A DNA stretch of 12,284 nucleotides from an uncultured Granulicatella sp. (GCA_937891475.1 CALATC010000126.1:1-12284); one strand, 5' to 3'; shown: positions 6,536 to 12,284, counted from the stretch's first letter. Translations and numbers: made by a program. The notes: a model not told the origin generated them from the letters alone.

Positions 6536-6572
6536 CCAGAATGGTATAGACGGTTCGATTCCGTCACTGGCT
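6534..6572 (+). ncRNA. tRNA-like element: acceptor stem plus T-arm only
   Basis: AGCCAG (6534-6539) pairs with CTGGCT (6567-6572). Inside it, GACGG (6549-6553) pairs with CCGTC (6561-6565) around a seven-base loop TTCGATT (6554-6560), which is a canonical tRNA T-loop. With the A-A mismatch at 6540/6566 the two stems make a 12-layer helix like the top half of a tRNA. The D and anticodon arms are absent; only ATGGTATA joins the stems, and it holds a GG dinucleotide where a D-loop would offer G18-G19. No CCA follows. It begins within the stop codon of the upstream gene. Possible roles are an RNase P substrate that cuts the polycistronic transcript, a tRNA mimic, or a relic. The structure is seen directly; the role is inference. 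Confidence 0.7.
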
Positions 6573-6576
6573 GTTA

Positions 6577-6661
6577 GTCTGTCAAAAATACACTAATTTA
6601 TTTAGTGGCCAAGACACTTTTTTAACACTTTTTCGACACCGTCGAGCTGACAGACCTCGAC
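6577..6661 (+). other. Possible RNA pseudoknot with nested hairpin
   Basis: GTCTGTC (6577-6583) is complementary to GACAGAC (6649-6655). GTCGAG (6641-6646) is complementary to CTCGAC (6656-6661). The 5' arm of the second stem lies inside the loop of the first, and the two 3' arms abut, which is the geometry of an H-type pseudoknot. A hairpin CACTAA-TTTAT-TTAGTG (6591-6607) sits in the large loop. A competing local hairpin TCGAC-ACC-GTCGA (6633-6645) would break the second stem, so two states are possible. It starts 4 nt after the tRNA-like element and may form one RNA with it. Pairing is seen; folding is not tested. Confidence 0.4.
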
Positions 6662-6714
6662 ACTAAACCCAGTAAATAAATAATTAGAATCGAGGAATCC
6701 TTTTTTTATTTCTT

Positions 6715-6770
6715 TTAGACCTAGCCTTGCATTACTGGTGGCATAGCTAAATCTAATGTATGGGAGGTGA
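6715..6770 (+). other. Long imperfect hairpin followed by an orphan Shine-Dalgarno sequence
   Basis: TTAGA/TCTAA, TAGC/GCTA and TGC/GCA pair in series between 6715 and 6756, separated by two 2x2 internal loops and closed by a 10-nt loop. Immediately after is GGGAGGTGA (6762-6770), a near-perfect Shine-Dalgarno, yet no ATG, GTG or TTG is suitably placed downstream. The only nearby frame is a four-codon one (ATG TAT GGG AGG, then TGA, 6756-6770). It may be a relic of a lost gene or a ribosome-binding regulatory element. Confidence 0.4.
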
Positions 6771-6797
6771 TAGCTTAATTCTTCTTTATTCTTGTAT

Positions 6798-6827
6798 AAA
6801 AAAAGACCCAGACTAATGCCCAGGTCT
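6798..6827 (-). terminator. Minus-strand rho-independent terminator
   Basis: Read on the minus strand, AGACCTGGGC-ATTA-GTCTGGGTCT folds into a 10-bp stem with a 4-nt loop and three G-U pairs, followed by TTTTTTT. On the plus strand the G-U pairs become A-C mismatches and no T-run follows, so the signal is directional. No minus-strand gene is established here. It lies about 10 nt after the likely start point of the minus promoter at 6845-6853. Confidence 0.6.
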
Positions 6828-6844
6828 ATCCAAACGCTAATATT

Positions 6845-6853
6845 ATTATACCA
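6845..6853 (-). promoter_or_regulatory. Minus-strand extended -10 promoter
   Basis: The minus strand reads TGGTATAAT, a perfect extended -10 (TGnTATAAT). No good -35 hexamer is visible, which an extended -10 does not strictly need. The predicted start is near 6838, and the transcript would stop around 6798, giving an RNA of about 40 nt antisense to the leader of the ArpU-like gene. Confidence 0.45.
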
Positions 6854-6869
6854 TAAAGGAATCGTATTT

Positions 6870-7268
6870 ATGAGAACAGTGGAACGGCTGCAAAAGATTA
6901 AGGCATTAGACAGGTACATTGACAGTCAGATAGAACAGATTAAACGCTTAGAATCACAAGCCCTTAAAGTTACGGCTGGTGCTATGCAAACAGATATGGT
7001 ACAAGGTGGCAAACGTAAGGGTAAGGATGATATCTATGTGGAACTTATGACAGCTAGGGAGGAAGTGGAACGTTTCACTGCCGAGGCTATTAAACAGAAA
7101 CTAGACTTCCGCCGGCAAATAGCAGAGGTGGGAGATATAGATGCACGCTCCCTACTCCAGATGGTATACATAGACCAGCTGGATATCTGGCAGATATGCG
7201 ACCGCATGGGTTTTAGTAAAGCAACCTACTATGTGAAGTTAAGACAAGCTGAGAAGTATTTGGACTAA
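6870..7268 (+). CDS. ArpU/DUF1492-like late transcription regulator
   Basis: ATG 6870 gives 132 residues and has AAAGGA about 10 nt upstream; the frame is open to 6792 but that part is structured leader. The protein has an N-terminal coiled-coil-like helix (ERLQKIKALDRYIDSQIEQIKRLESQ without break), a central helical linker, and a C-terminal segment at about 96-130. That segment (LQMVYIDQLDIWQICDRMGF, then SKATYYVKLRQAEKYL) resembles sigma-70 region 4, as in the ArpU and DUF1492 families. Such proteins sit just before the packaging genes in Gram-positive phages and are known or proposed to activate late transcription. Its place between the early operon and the HNH-terminase genes fits. Likely targets are the dyads at 7274-7326 and the promoter at 7938-7946; that link is inference. 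Confidence 0.8.
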   Translation: MRTVERLQKIKALDRYIDSQIEQIKRLESQALKVTAGAMQTDMVQGGKRKGKDDIYVELMTAREEVERFTAEAIKQKLDFRRQIAEVGDIDARSLLQMVYIDQLDIWQICDRMGFSKATYYVKLRQAEKYLD

Positions 7269-7273
7269 TCTGC

Positions 7274-7326
7274 ATTGGTCTATACCAATCTATAGTACAC
7301 CATACTATCAACGTGGTAATATAGTA
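7274..7326 (+). promoter_or_regulatory. Inverted repeats and possible late promoter before the terminator
   Basis: ATTGGT-CTAT-ACCAAT (7274-7289) is a perfect dyad. TACTAT (7303-7308) can pair with ATAGTA at 7292-7297 or at 7321-7326. TGGTAATAT at 7314-7322 is a fair extended -10. Start would be near 7329, just before the terminator at 7338. The cluster could hold operator sites for the ArpU-like protein. Confidence 0.4.
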
Positions 7327-7337
7327 TTATCGAATCA

Positions 7338-7364
7338 AGAGGACACAGTGGTGTTCTCTTTTTA
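7338..7364 (+). terminator. Rho-independent terminator between regulator and late genes
   Basis: AGAGGACAC (7338-7346) pairs with GTGTTCTCT (7351-7359) over nine base pairs (one G-U) with loop AGTG, then a T-run to 7364. It should end early transcription after the regulator gene. The HNH start codon is only 24 nt further on, with no room for a promoter in between. Confidence 0.85.
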
Positions 7365-7388
7365 GTTTATCTGAGAGGAGGTATATCT

Positions 7389-7907
7389 ATGCCGATGGTC
7401 AGACGATGCAGGGCAGAGGGATGCCATGCTCTAACAGAGAGACCATTACATTACTGTAGTACACATAGTAGTATGGAAGCAGCATACACAGAAGAGAGAC
7501 AGAGATACTCACGCACTAGATACAATACACGAGTAAGGAACAGAGACGATGAGAGCAAGGGACGCTACGCATTCTATCGCTCAAAGACTTGGTCTTCTAT
7601 TCGTAAGATTGCTTTAGAACGTGACAACTATCTATGTCAGTACTGTCTTGCCTTGGGTGTGACCACACCAGACGCACGTATAGGCGACCACGTAACACCC
7701 GTTGAAATAGCTCCAGAACTTAGGACTGAAATTTCAAACGTGGTAGCTACATGTAGAAGCTGCGATAACACCAAACGTACCTTGGAACAAGAAATCTATG
7801 GTACCGGTCAAAATAGAACAAAACAGAACACCGAACTACGACTTTCCGTGGCATCGTGGGCAGATTTAATAGCCCGCAAAAAAGAGGACGTCGTCAAACC
7901 CCTCTAA
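7389..7907 (+). CDS. HNH endonuclease of the packaging module
   Basis: The 172-residue protein has an N-terminal zinc knuckle (Cys7, Cys12, Cys23, His26). The HNH core has CQYC at 83-86, the catalytic His in GDHVTP (His101), the middle Asn in SNVVATC (Asn117), CRSC at 122-125 and the last Asn at 127. The two CxxC pairs bind a structural zinc. In HK97-type cos phages an HNH protein next to the small terminase is required, with terminase, for specific cleavage at cos; I infer the same role here. GAGAGGAGG lies just before ATG 7389. Codon ATG 7395 would be an alternative start. Transcription must cross or begin upstream of the terminator at 7338-7364. Confidence 0.92.
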   Translation: MPMVRRCRAEGCHALTERPLHYCSTHSSMEAAYTEERQRYSRTRYNTRVRNRDDESKGRYAFYRSKTWSSIRKIALERDNYLCQYCLALGVTTPDARIGDHVTPVEIAPELRTEISNVVATCRSCDNTKRTLEQEIYGTGQNRTKQNTELRLSVASWADLIARKKEDVVKPL

Positions 7908-7933
7908 TAAGCCCATAGCACGATTTTAGAATA

Positions 7934-7952
7934 AGGGTGGTATAATAACCCT
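7934..7952 (+). promoter_or_regulatory. Extended -10 promoter inside a dyad, before the terminase genes
   Basis: TGGTATAAT (7938-7946) is an exact extended -10 element on the plus strand, identical to the minus-strand one at 6845-6853. It is bracketed by AGGGT (7934-7938) and ACCCT (7948-7952). No -35 match is visible at 16-18 bp spacing, which is what is expected if an activator is needed. It could drive the terminase-head operon. Confidence 0.5.
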
Positions 7953-8057
7953 CGAGACGATTTAAAATTGACCCCCGCCCCTTTCTCGTGCCAAGGAGAG
8001 CCACGACAAGGTGTTCTTTTACACCGCACGCCAATTTTGAGGGTTTTAACAAGGGTC
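7947..8057. other. Probable cos region with GC-rich core and nested inverted repeats
   Basis: This lies between the HNH and small terminase genes, where cos is found in HK97-like phages. GACCCCCGCCCC (7970-7981) is an isolated GC-rich block of the kind used as cohesive ends. It is framed by AACCCTC plus AAAATTG (7947-7953, 7964-7970), complementary to the contiguous CAATTTTGAGGGTT (8032-8045). Inside are TCGTG/CACGA (7986-8006), CGTGC/GCACG (7987-8030) and GGTGT/ACACC (8010-8025). GACCC (7970-7974) can alternatively pair with GGGTC (8053-8057), which is followed by seven Ts and could act as a terminator. The repeats are seen; cos is inferred from context, and the nick positions are unknown. 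Confidence 0.55.
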
Positions 8058-8082
8058 TTTTTTTATTTTAGGAGGTGAGAGC

Positions 8083-8559
8083 GTGGCAAATAAGTCACCG
8101 GCAAGGCGTGAGCCGTTTTACAAGCAAAATGACCGTTTTCTACCGCTTGACCCACCAAACTACTTAGGGACAGTAGCGAGGTCAGTTTGGACTAAAATCA
8201 TTCCGTTTTTAAAAGCTACAGAAAAGGTCGAACGCATTGACACGTTTCTAGTGGAAACTTACTGCACGACCTACGAAATTTACAAAAAAGCCTACGAGGA
8301 CGTGAAAGAAAACGGTATCCAAACCGAGATTATTAAATATATCCAGTCTCCCGGAAGTGGTGAGATTTTAGGTGAACAATTAATGGGGTTTAAGAAAAAT
8401 CCAGCGGTTGCGACGATGAAAGACGCTGCCGAAACCCTTAATAAAATAGGCATTCAGCTAGGTCTGACACCTAAAGGACGGGCTGAATTGGCTGAAATAG
8501 CTGGAAGTCAAGCGGATAATTCTTCGATGAAAGATAAAATGGCAGCATTCTTCAAATAA
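8083..8559 (+). CDS. terS: Terminase small subunit, P27 family
   Basis: The 158-residue protein matches the P27-type small terminase. It has a basic N-terminus (MANKSPARREPFYKQNDRF), the 'LDPPNYLGTVARSVWTKIIP' block near residues 21-40, a long helical middle, and the NPAVATMKDAAETLNKIG segment at about 105-122, then GLTPKGRAEL. Small terminases bind the packaging site (here probably cos just upstream) and load the large subunit. The start is GTG 8083, 7 nt after a strong AGGAGG; GTG rather than ATG may limit its output. The large subunit gene starts 12 nt after its stop. Confidence 0.93.
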   Translation: MANKSPARREPFYKQNDRFLPLDPPNYLGTVARSVWTKIIPFLKATEKVERIDTFLVETYCTTYEIYKKAYEDVKENGIQTEIIKYIQSPGSGEILGEQLMGFKKNPAVATMKDAAETLNKIGIQLGLTPKGRAELAEIAGSQADNSSMKDKMAAFFK

Positions 8560-8571
8560 AGGAGGTGAAAC

Positions 8572-10449
8572 ATGCAAGAGATTGATTTAACCAAGTCAAA
8601 AGATGTAATCGGTGCTTATAACAGCATCGATTTTTCTTACGAGCGAAAAACATATACCGACTATGGCACGCAATACTGTTTTAACGTGCTAGATGGCAAG
8701 ATTGTCGCTGGTTACAATATCCAATTAGCATGTTTCCGACACCTCCGAGACTTGCAACGACAGGGGGATGAAGATTTCCCTTATGTCTACTCGATTGAAG
8801 CGTTTAACCGTTTCTTGAAATTCTTGTCTTTAGTTCCAAACGTTGATGATCTAAGCCAAAAGCTAGAGCCGATGGATTGGCAGTATTTTATCTTTGCCCA
8901 ACTCTTTGCATGGTTCGACTTGGATGATGTGCCGAGGTTTTCAAACATCATCATTTCCATTGCTCGTTCGCAAGGGAAGACGATGATAGCTGGTATCTGC
9001 CTTAATTTCTCTTATTTGATTGAGATTATCGGGCAAAGCAACCAAGACTTCCTCGTTAGTTCGCTAAACTTCGACCAAACAATGAAGCTGTTCACTTATG
9101 TTAAATCTATGATGGCGAGAATCATTGAAAATGAGCCGTTTAAATCGCTAGCAGACGAAACGCAACTTCAATTGTATTCACGAGAAATTAAGTCGCTCGT
9201 AGACGCTAATACGATCCATACCATTTCTTTTGAATCCGGTAAATTTGATGGTAAGCACTTTAAGTTAGCTGTTGCCGATGAGGTTGGTGAGCTTAGAACG
9301 GATGAAGGTATCTCTAAAATCACATCCGGACAAGTTAATACCGAGGGCTCACGCTTTATTGAAATCTCGACTTCCTACCAAACGCCCGATGTTCCGTTTC
9401 ATCAAGAGCAAAAGAAACTGATTGAGATTATGGAACGTGATTTTGACCGTTCTGGTGATGATCAGCTATGTCTAATCTGGTCGCAAGATAACTTGGAAGA
9501 AGTCTTTAAGCCGGAAACATGGTCAAAGAGCAACCCACTACTTAACCACCCTAAACTAAAGGATGGTTTGATGAAGGGGCTACTTTCCGAACGAGATAAG
9601 AAGCTACTCATGGGGAAACTTGCTGATTTCCAAGTTAAGAACATGAATTGTTGGTTGCTAGCTGATAGCAATAGTTTCCTTGATTTGACTGATATTGAAA
9701 ATGCAGTCGTTGATGAATTTGACATCAAGGGCAAGCGTGTTTATGTCGGACTGGATGCGTCTATGTTCAGCGATAACACGGCTATTGGTTTCGTCTACCC
9801 CTACGTTACTGAAGACGGGAGTCAAAAATGGCATATAGAACAGCATAGTTTTATCCCTTGGCAACAAGCGGGCTCGCTAGAAGCCAAAATGGAACAAGAC
9901 GGTGTCAATTATCGAGATTTGGAAACCAAGGGTTTTTGTACGATTACAAGCCACCCACAAGGGCTTATTAACCCAGAGGAAGTCTACCGTTGGTTCTGCG
10001 AGTATGTGGAAGACAATCAGCTTGATGTGGTCTTTTTTGGCTATGACGCTATGGGAGTATCAAAGATTATCAAAGCCTTGGAATCTAACACTAGCTTCCC
10101 ACTTATGCCGATTAGACAGCGTACAAGTGAGCTGAAAGACCCTACAAAATTCCTTCAAACGCTATTTATCGAAGGGAATATCACTCGCCTCGATGACGAA
10201 ATCATGCGTAAAGCCTTGATAAATGCGGTAATTAAAGAGGATAACATCGGTATTCAAGTCGATAAAATGAAATCGACCTATAAAATCGACGTTGTGGACG
10301 CTATTATCGATGGGTTTTACGATGGTATGTATGCGTTTGAAGACTACGCTATTACTAATAACCCAACGTGGAAGGTTGAACACATGAGTCAAGAAGCCGT
10401 TCTAAACTGGTTGAAAAACCCAGATAGTGGGCTTTTAGAGGAGTATTAA
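8572..10449 (+). CDS. terL: Terminase large subunit (ATPase-nuclease packaging motor)
   Basis: The 625-residue protein is a full-length HK97/P27-type large terminase. The ATPase domain has Walker A ARSQGKT at 131-137 and Walker B LAVADE with Asp236-Glu237. A coupling-type motif EISTSYQ lies at 264-270. The RNase H-like nuclease has Asp395 in VGLDAS, Asp492 in FGYDAMG, and the last acidic cluster in KIDVVDAIID (571-580). It would cut concatemers at cos and pump DNA into the prohead through the portal. AGGAGGTGAAAC before ATG 8572 is a strong ribosome site. No frameshift or missing motif is seen, so the motor is probably functional. Confidence 0.97.
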   Translation: MQEIDLTKSKDVIGAYNSIDFSYERKTYTDYGTQYCFNVLDGKIVAGYNIQLACFRHLRDLQRQGDEDFPYVYSIEAFNRFLKFLSLVPNVDDLSQKLEPMDWQYFIFAQLFAWFDLDDVPRFSNIIISIARSQGKTMIAGICLNFSYLIEIIGQSNQDFLVSSLNFDQTMKLFTYVKSMMARIIENEPFKSLADETQLQLYSREIKSLVDANTIHTISFESGKFDGKHFKLAVADEVGELRTDEGISKITSGQVNTEGSRFIEISTSYQTPDVPFHQEQKKLIEIMERDFDRSGDDQLCLIWSQDNLEEVFKPETWSKSNPLLNHPKLKDGLMKGLLSERDKKLLMGKLADFQVKNMNCWLLADSNSFLDLTDIENAVVDEFDIKGKRVYVGLDASMFSDNTAIGFVYPYVTEDGSQKWHIEQHSFIPWQQAGSLEAKMEQDGVNYRDLETKGFCTITSHPQGLINPEEVYRWFCEYVEDNQLDVVFFGYDAMGVSKIIKALESNTSFPLMPIRQRTSELKDPTKFLQTLFIEGNITRLDDEIMRKALINAVIKEDNIGIQVDKMKSTYKIDVVDAIIDGFYDGMYAFEDYAITNNPTWKVEHMSQEAVLNWLKNPDSGLLEEY

Positions 10450-10452
10450 TAC

Positions 10453-10632
10453 ATGATTTTGAAGTTTTTTAAGGCAATTTGGGCTTTTTTTGACATCCTT
10501 ATGTTTATTTTAGCTGCAATTTCGCTTAATTTAACAACTTATAACCTCGGTTACGTGTGGTTTGGTATCAGCATGACCATTACATTCGTACTAGCGGGGT
10601 TAATTAGTGAGCTAGCTAGCAAGAAAGGCTAG
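10453..10632 (+). CDS. Small two-helix membrane protein, DUF1056-like
   Basis: ATG 10453 gives 59 residues, preceded by AGAGGAG with 9 nt spacing, three bases after the terminase stop. The product is very hydrophobic, with two likely membrane helices at about residues 9-27 (IWAFFDILMFILAAISL) and 34-52 (YVWFGISMTITFVLAGLIS), then a short ELASKKG tail. Size, the FKAIWAFFDILMFI opening and the position between terminase and portal fit DUF1056 proteins of Sfi21-type streptococcal phages. Some annotations call these head-tail joining proteins, but a two-helix membrane protein is unlikely to be a structural joint. Its function is unknown. Confidence 0.75.
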   Translation: MILKFFKAIWAFFDILMFILAAISLNLTTYNLGYVWFGISMTITFVLAGLISELASKKG

Positions 10633-10649
10633 AAAGGAGGTGATAATAA

Positions 10650-11801
10650 TTGCCGATATTTAATTTAGCAACCGAAAGCCCACCGAGCAATCAAGGGGGC
10701 TTTTTTGATATCACTGATCCAGAGTTTTTAGCTACCTTGAATGGTAGTGAGTGGGTTTCAGCCGAAACTGCTCTTAAAAACTCAGATCTATTCTCTATTA
10801 TCAGTCAGCTATCTAATGACCTTGCGACTGCCAAGCTAACAACTAGCCGAAAACAAATGCAAGGAATCGTTGACAATCCGTCAAACAGTGCTAACCGCTT
10901 CAATTTCTACCAGTCTATCTTTGCTCAAATGCTATTGGGTGGGGAAGCCTTTGCATATCGGTGGCGTAATGACAACGGGCGTGATATGAAGTGGGAGTAT
11001 TTAAGACCATCTCAAGTCACTTTCAATCGATTGGACAATCAGAATGGTCTTTATTACAACATCACGTTTGACGACCCACGCATTCCACCGAAACAGCATG
11101 TACCACAAAGCGACATCTTACACTTCAGACTACTTTCTGTAGATGGTGGTTTGACAAGCGTAAGTCCGTTGATGGCTCTTGGTAGAGAACTTGATATCCA
11201 GAAAGCTAGTGATAAGCTAACGCTTAATTCCCTTAAAAATGCCCTAAACGCTAATGGTATTTTGAAGATTAAGGGCGGCGGTTTGCTCGATTTCAAAACC
11301 AAGGTCTCACGCTCACGACAAGCGATGAAGCAAATGCAAGGCGGTCCGTTGGTACTGGATGATTTAGAGGACTTCACACCTCTTGAAATCAAATCCAACG
11401 TGGCCCAACTACTTAAGCAAGCGGACTGGACGACCGGACAATTTGCCAAAGTCTACGGTATCCCAGAGAATGTTGTCGGTGGACAAGGTGACCAACAATC
11501 ATCACTAGAAATGAGTTCCAATGTGTACTCTAAAGCAGTCGCACGTTATTTAAGACCGTTTCTTAGTGAGTTGTCTCAAAAACTTTCATGCGATGTGGAT
11601 GCGGATATTTTCCCGGCGGTTGACCCGACTGGTGCTAACTATATCAGCCGTATCAATAGCATGGTTAAAAGCGGCACACTCGCACAAAATCAAGGCTTGT
11701 ATATTTTGCAACAAGCTGAGATTTTGCCTAAAGAGTTGCCGAAGGGTGAAAACCCTAACCGAACCGTATTGAAAGGAGGTGAGACAAATGGGCAAGATTG
11801 A
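10650..11801 (+). CDS. Portal protein, HK97 family
   Basis: This 383-residue protein forms the dodecameric ring at the prohead vertex through which DNA is pumped. Family features are the LLGGEAFAYRWRND segment at 95-108 with WEYLRPSQVTF behind it, the ILHFRLLSVDGGLTSVSPL block at 156-174, the long helix from LGRELDIQKA, and FAKVYGIPENVVGG at 265-278. The length is normal for the shorter HK97 portals. The start is TTG 10650 with an excellent AAAGGAGGTGATAA site about 9 nt upstream; the rare codon may set stoichiometry against the neighbours. The gene overlaps the protease gene by 14 nt. Confidence 0.95.
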   Translation: MPIFNLATESPPSNQGGFFDITDPEFLATLNGSEWVSAETALKNSDLFSIISQLSNDLATAKLTTSRKQMQGIVDNPSNSANRFNFYQSIFAQMLLGGEAFAYRWRNDNGRDMKWEYLRPSQVTFNRLDNQNGLYYNITFDDPRIPPKQHVPQSDILHFRLLSVDGGLTSVSPLMALGRELDIQKASDKLTLNSLKNALNANGILKIKGGGLLDFKTKVSRSRQAMKQMQGGPLVLDDLEDFTPLEIKSNVAQLLKQADWTTGQFAKVYGIPENVVGGQGDQQSSLEMSSNVYSKAVARYLRPFLSELSQKLSCDVDADIFPAVDPTGANYISRINSMVKSGTLAQNQGLYILQQAEILPKELPKGENPNRTVLKGGETNGQD

Positions 11802-12284
11802 CATTAAAGGCGATATTGTAAGCGATGATGCTGGTGCTTTTTACGAATACTTTGGCATGTCTAGTACCTATCCCAAACTGGTACAGGATGCCATTGCTAA
11901 CGATGAAGACGAAGTAATCACGCTTAACATTGCGTCTAATGGTGGTGATGTGTTTGCAGCTAGCGAAATCTATACAATGCTTAAGGCTAGCGGCAAGCGT
12001 ATTGTGGTTAATGTGCAAGGGCTTGCGGCTAGTGCTGCGAGCGTTATTTCTATGGCTGGCGATACCGTTCGTATCAGTCCAACGGCACATATCATGATTC
12101 ACAAGGCATCCACTGGCATCGTCGGTAATAGCGATGACCTAGAGCACCAATCAGCGGTGCTTAATAGCATTGATGAGTCTATCGCTTTGGCTTATGAAAT
12201 GAAGACTGGTCTTAAACAACCGGAATTACTTGATCTCATGGCAAAAGAAACATGGCTTAATGCGAAAACTGCCGTTGATAAAGG
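11788..12284 (+). CDS. ClpP-type prohead maturation protease (3' end outside window)
   Basis: The first 165 residues are present and the frame is still open at the window end. The fold is that of the ClpP/crotonase-like phage protease: SNGGDVFAASEIY at 50-62, the nucleophile region VQGLAASAASVISMAG with Ser82, and the catalytic His in HIMIHKAS (His105). Such proteases remove the scaffold part of the major capsid protein during head maturation, and a capsid gene is expected next. AAAGGAGGTGAGACAA precedes ATG 11788, and the start lies inside the end of the portal gene. The third catalytic residue cannot be placed with certainty from this part. Confidence 0.95.
   Translation, partial: MGKIDIKGDIVSDDAGAFYEYFGMSSTYPKLVQDAIANDEDEVITLNIASNGGDVFAASEIYTMLKASGKRIVVNVQGLAASAASVISMAGDTVRISPTAHIMIHKASTGIVGNSDDLEHQSAVLNSIDESIALAYEMKTGLKQPELLDLMAKETWLNAKTAVDK

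Noticed and set aside
6534..6573. A complete tRNA gene
   Set aside because: Only acceptor and T-arm halves are present; 8 nt replace the D, anticodon and variable arms, and there is no CCA or anticodon.
6549..6573. Phage attachment site (attP) derived from the 3' end of a host tRNA gene
   Set aside because: The 5' acceptor strand is also present and complementary, no integrase is nearby, and the site lies between early and late modules. It cannot be fully excluded without the host genome.
6591..6623. Plus-strand terminator after the early operon (CACTAA/TTAGTG hairpin)
   Set aside because: The stem is six A/T-rich pairs and the T-run begins 10 nt after it, too far for a normal rho-independent terminator.
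6602..6850. LAGLIDADG homing endonuclease relic on the minus strand
   Set aside because: A few residues (PYIRFSYATSN, LKEIKK) suggest it, but the glycine-aspartate spacing of the LAGLIDADG motif is not met.
11054..11449. 131-codon minus-strand open frame
   Set aside because: It lies wholly within the portal gene in antisense, with no ribosome site and no recognisable protein pattern.
11566..11772. Plus-strand 68-codon frame inside the portal gene
   Set aside because: It is out of frame with the portal, lacks a ribosome binding site and shows no family pattern.

Overview
The window is a stretch of a low-GC Firmicutes siphophage or prophage, most likely from Streptococcus. The evidence is the set of small families typical of streptococcal phages (DUF669, DUF1372, DUF1642, DUF1492/ArpU-like, YopX, Cse60-like, DUF1056-like), strong AGGAGGTGA ribosome binding sites, and an HK97-type packaging and head module. 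All supported genes lie on the + strand. The window opens inside one gene and closes inside another.

Layout. Positions 1-2618 are a replication module: the end of a DUF669 protein with an SSB-like acidic tip, a stand-alone prim-pol primase, and a D5/P4-type SF3 helicase. From 2601 to 2854 there is a probable replication origin, with GTTACC repeats in opposite orientations on either side of a dyad and an AT-rich tetranucleotide run. Positions 2861-6535 are a tightly overlapping early operon of small genes: a VRR-NUC nuclease, two small possible HTH proteins, two tandem related micro-proteins, a Cse60-like protein, DUF1642, an unknown protein, a MazG-like pyrophosphohydrolase, DUF1372, YopX, and a 236-residue protein built of two repeats set exactly 100 residues apart.

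Positions 6536-6869 contain no + strand gene but a great deal of structure. There is a 39-nt tRNA-like element (acceptor stem plus a canonical T-arm, with no D or anticodon arm) that starts inside the stop codon of the upstream gene. It is followed by a possible pseudoknot, a long hairpin with an orphan Shine-Dalgarno sequence, and a minus-strand extended -10 promoter facing a minus-strand terminator. I consider this the most interesting part of the window.

Positions 6870-7268 encode an ArpU/DUF1492-like late regulator. After it come inverted repeats and a strong terminator that sits only 24 nt before the HNH gene, so late expression probably needs read-through or antitermination. The packaging and head module then runs HNH endonuclease, a structured GC-rich intergenic region that is probably cos, small terminase (P27 family), large terminase, a DUF1056-like membrane protein, portal, and a ClpP-type prohead protease cut by the window end. 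The early genes would replicate the genome, the ArpU-like protein would switch on the late operon, and the HNH, terminase and portal would cut and package DNA at cos.
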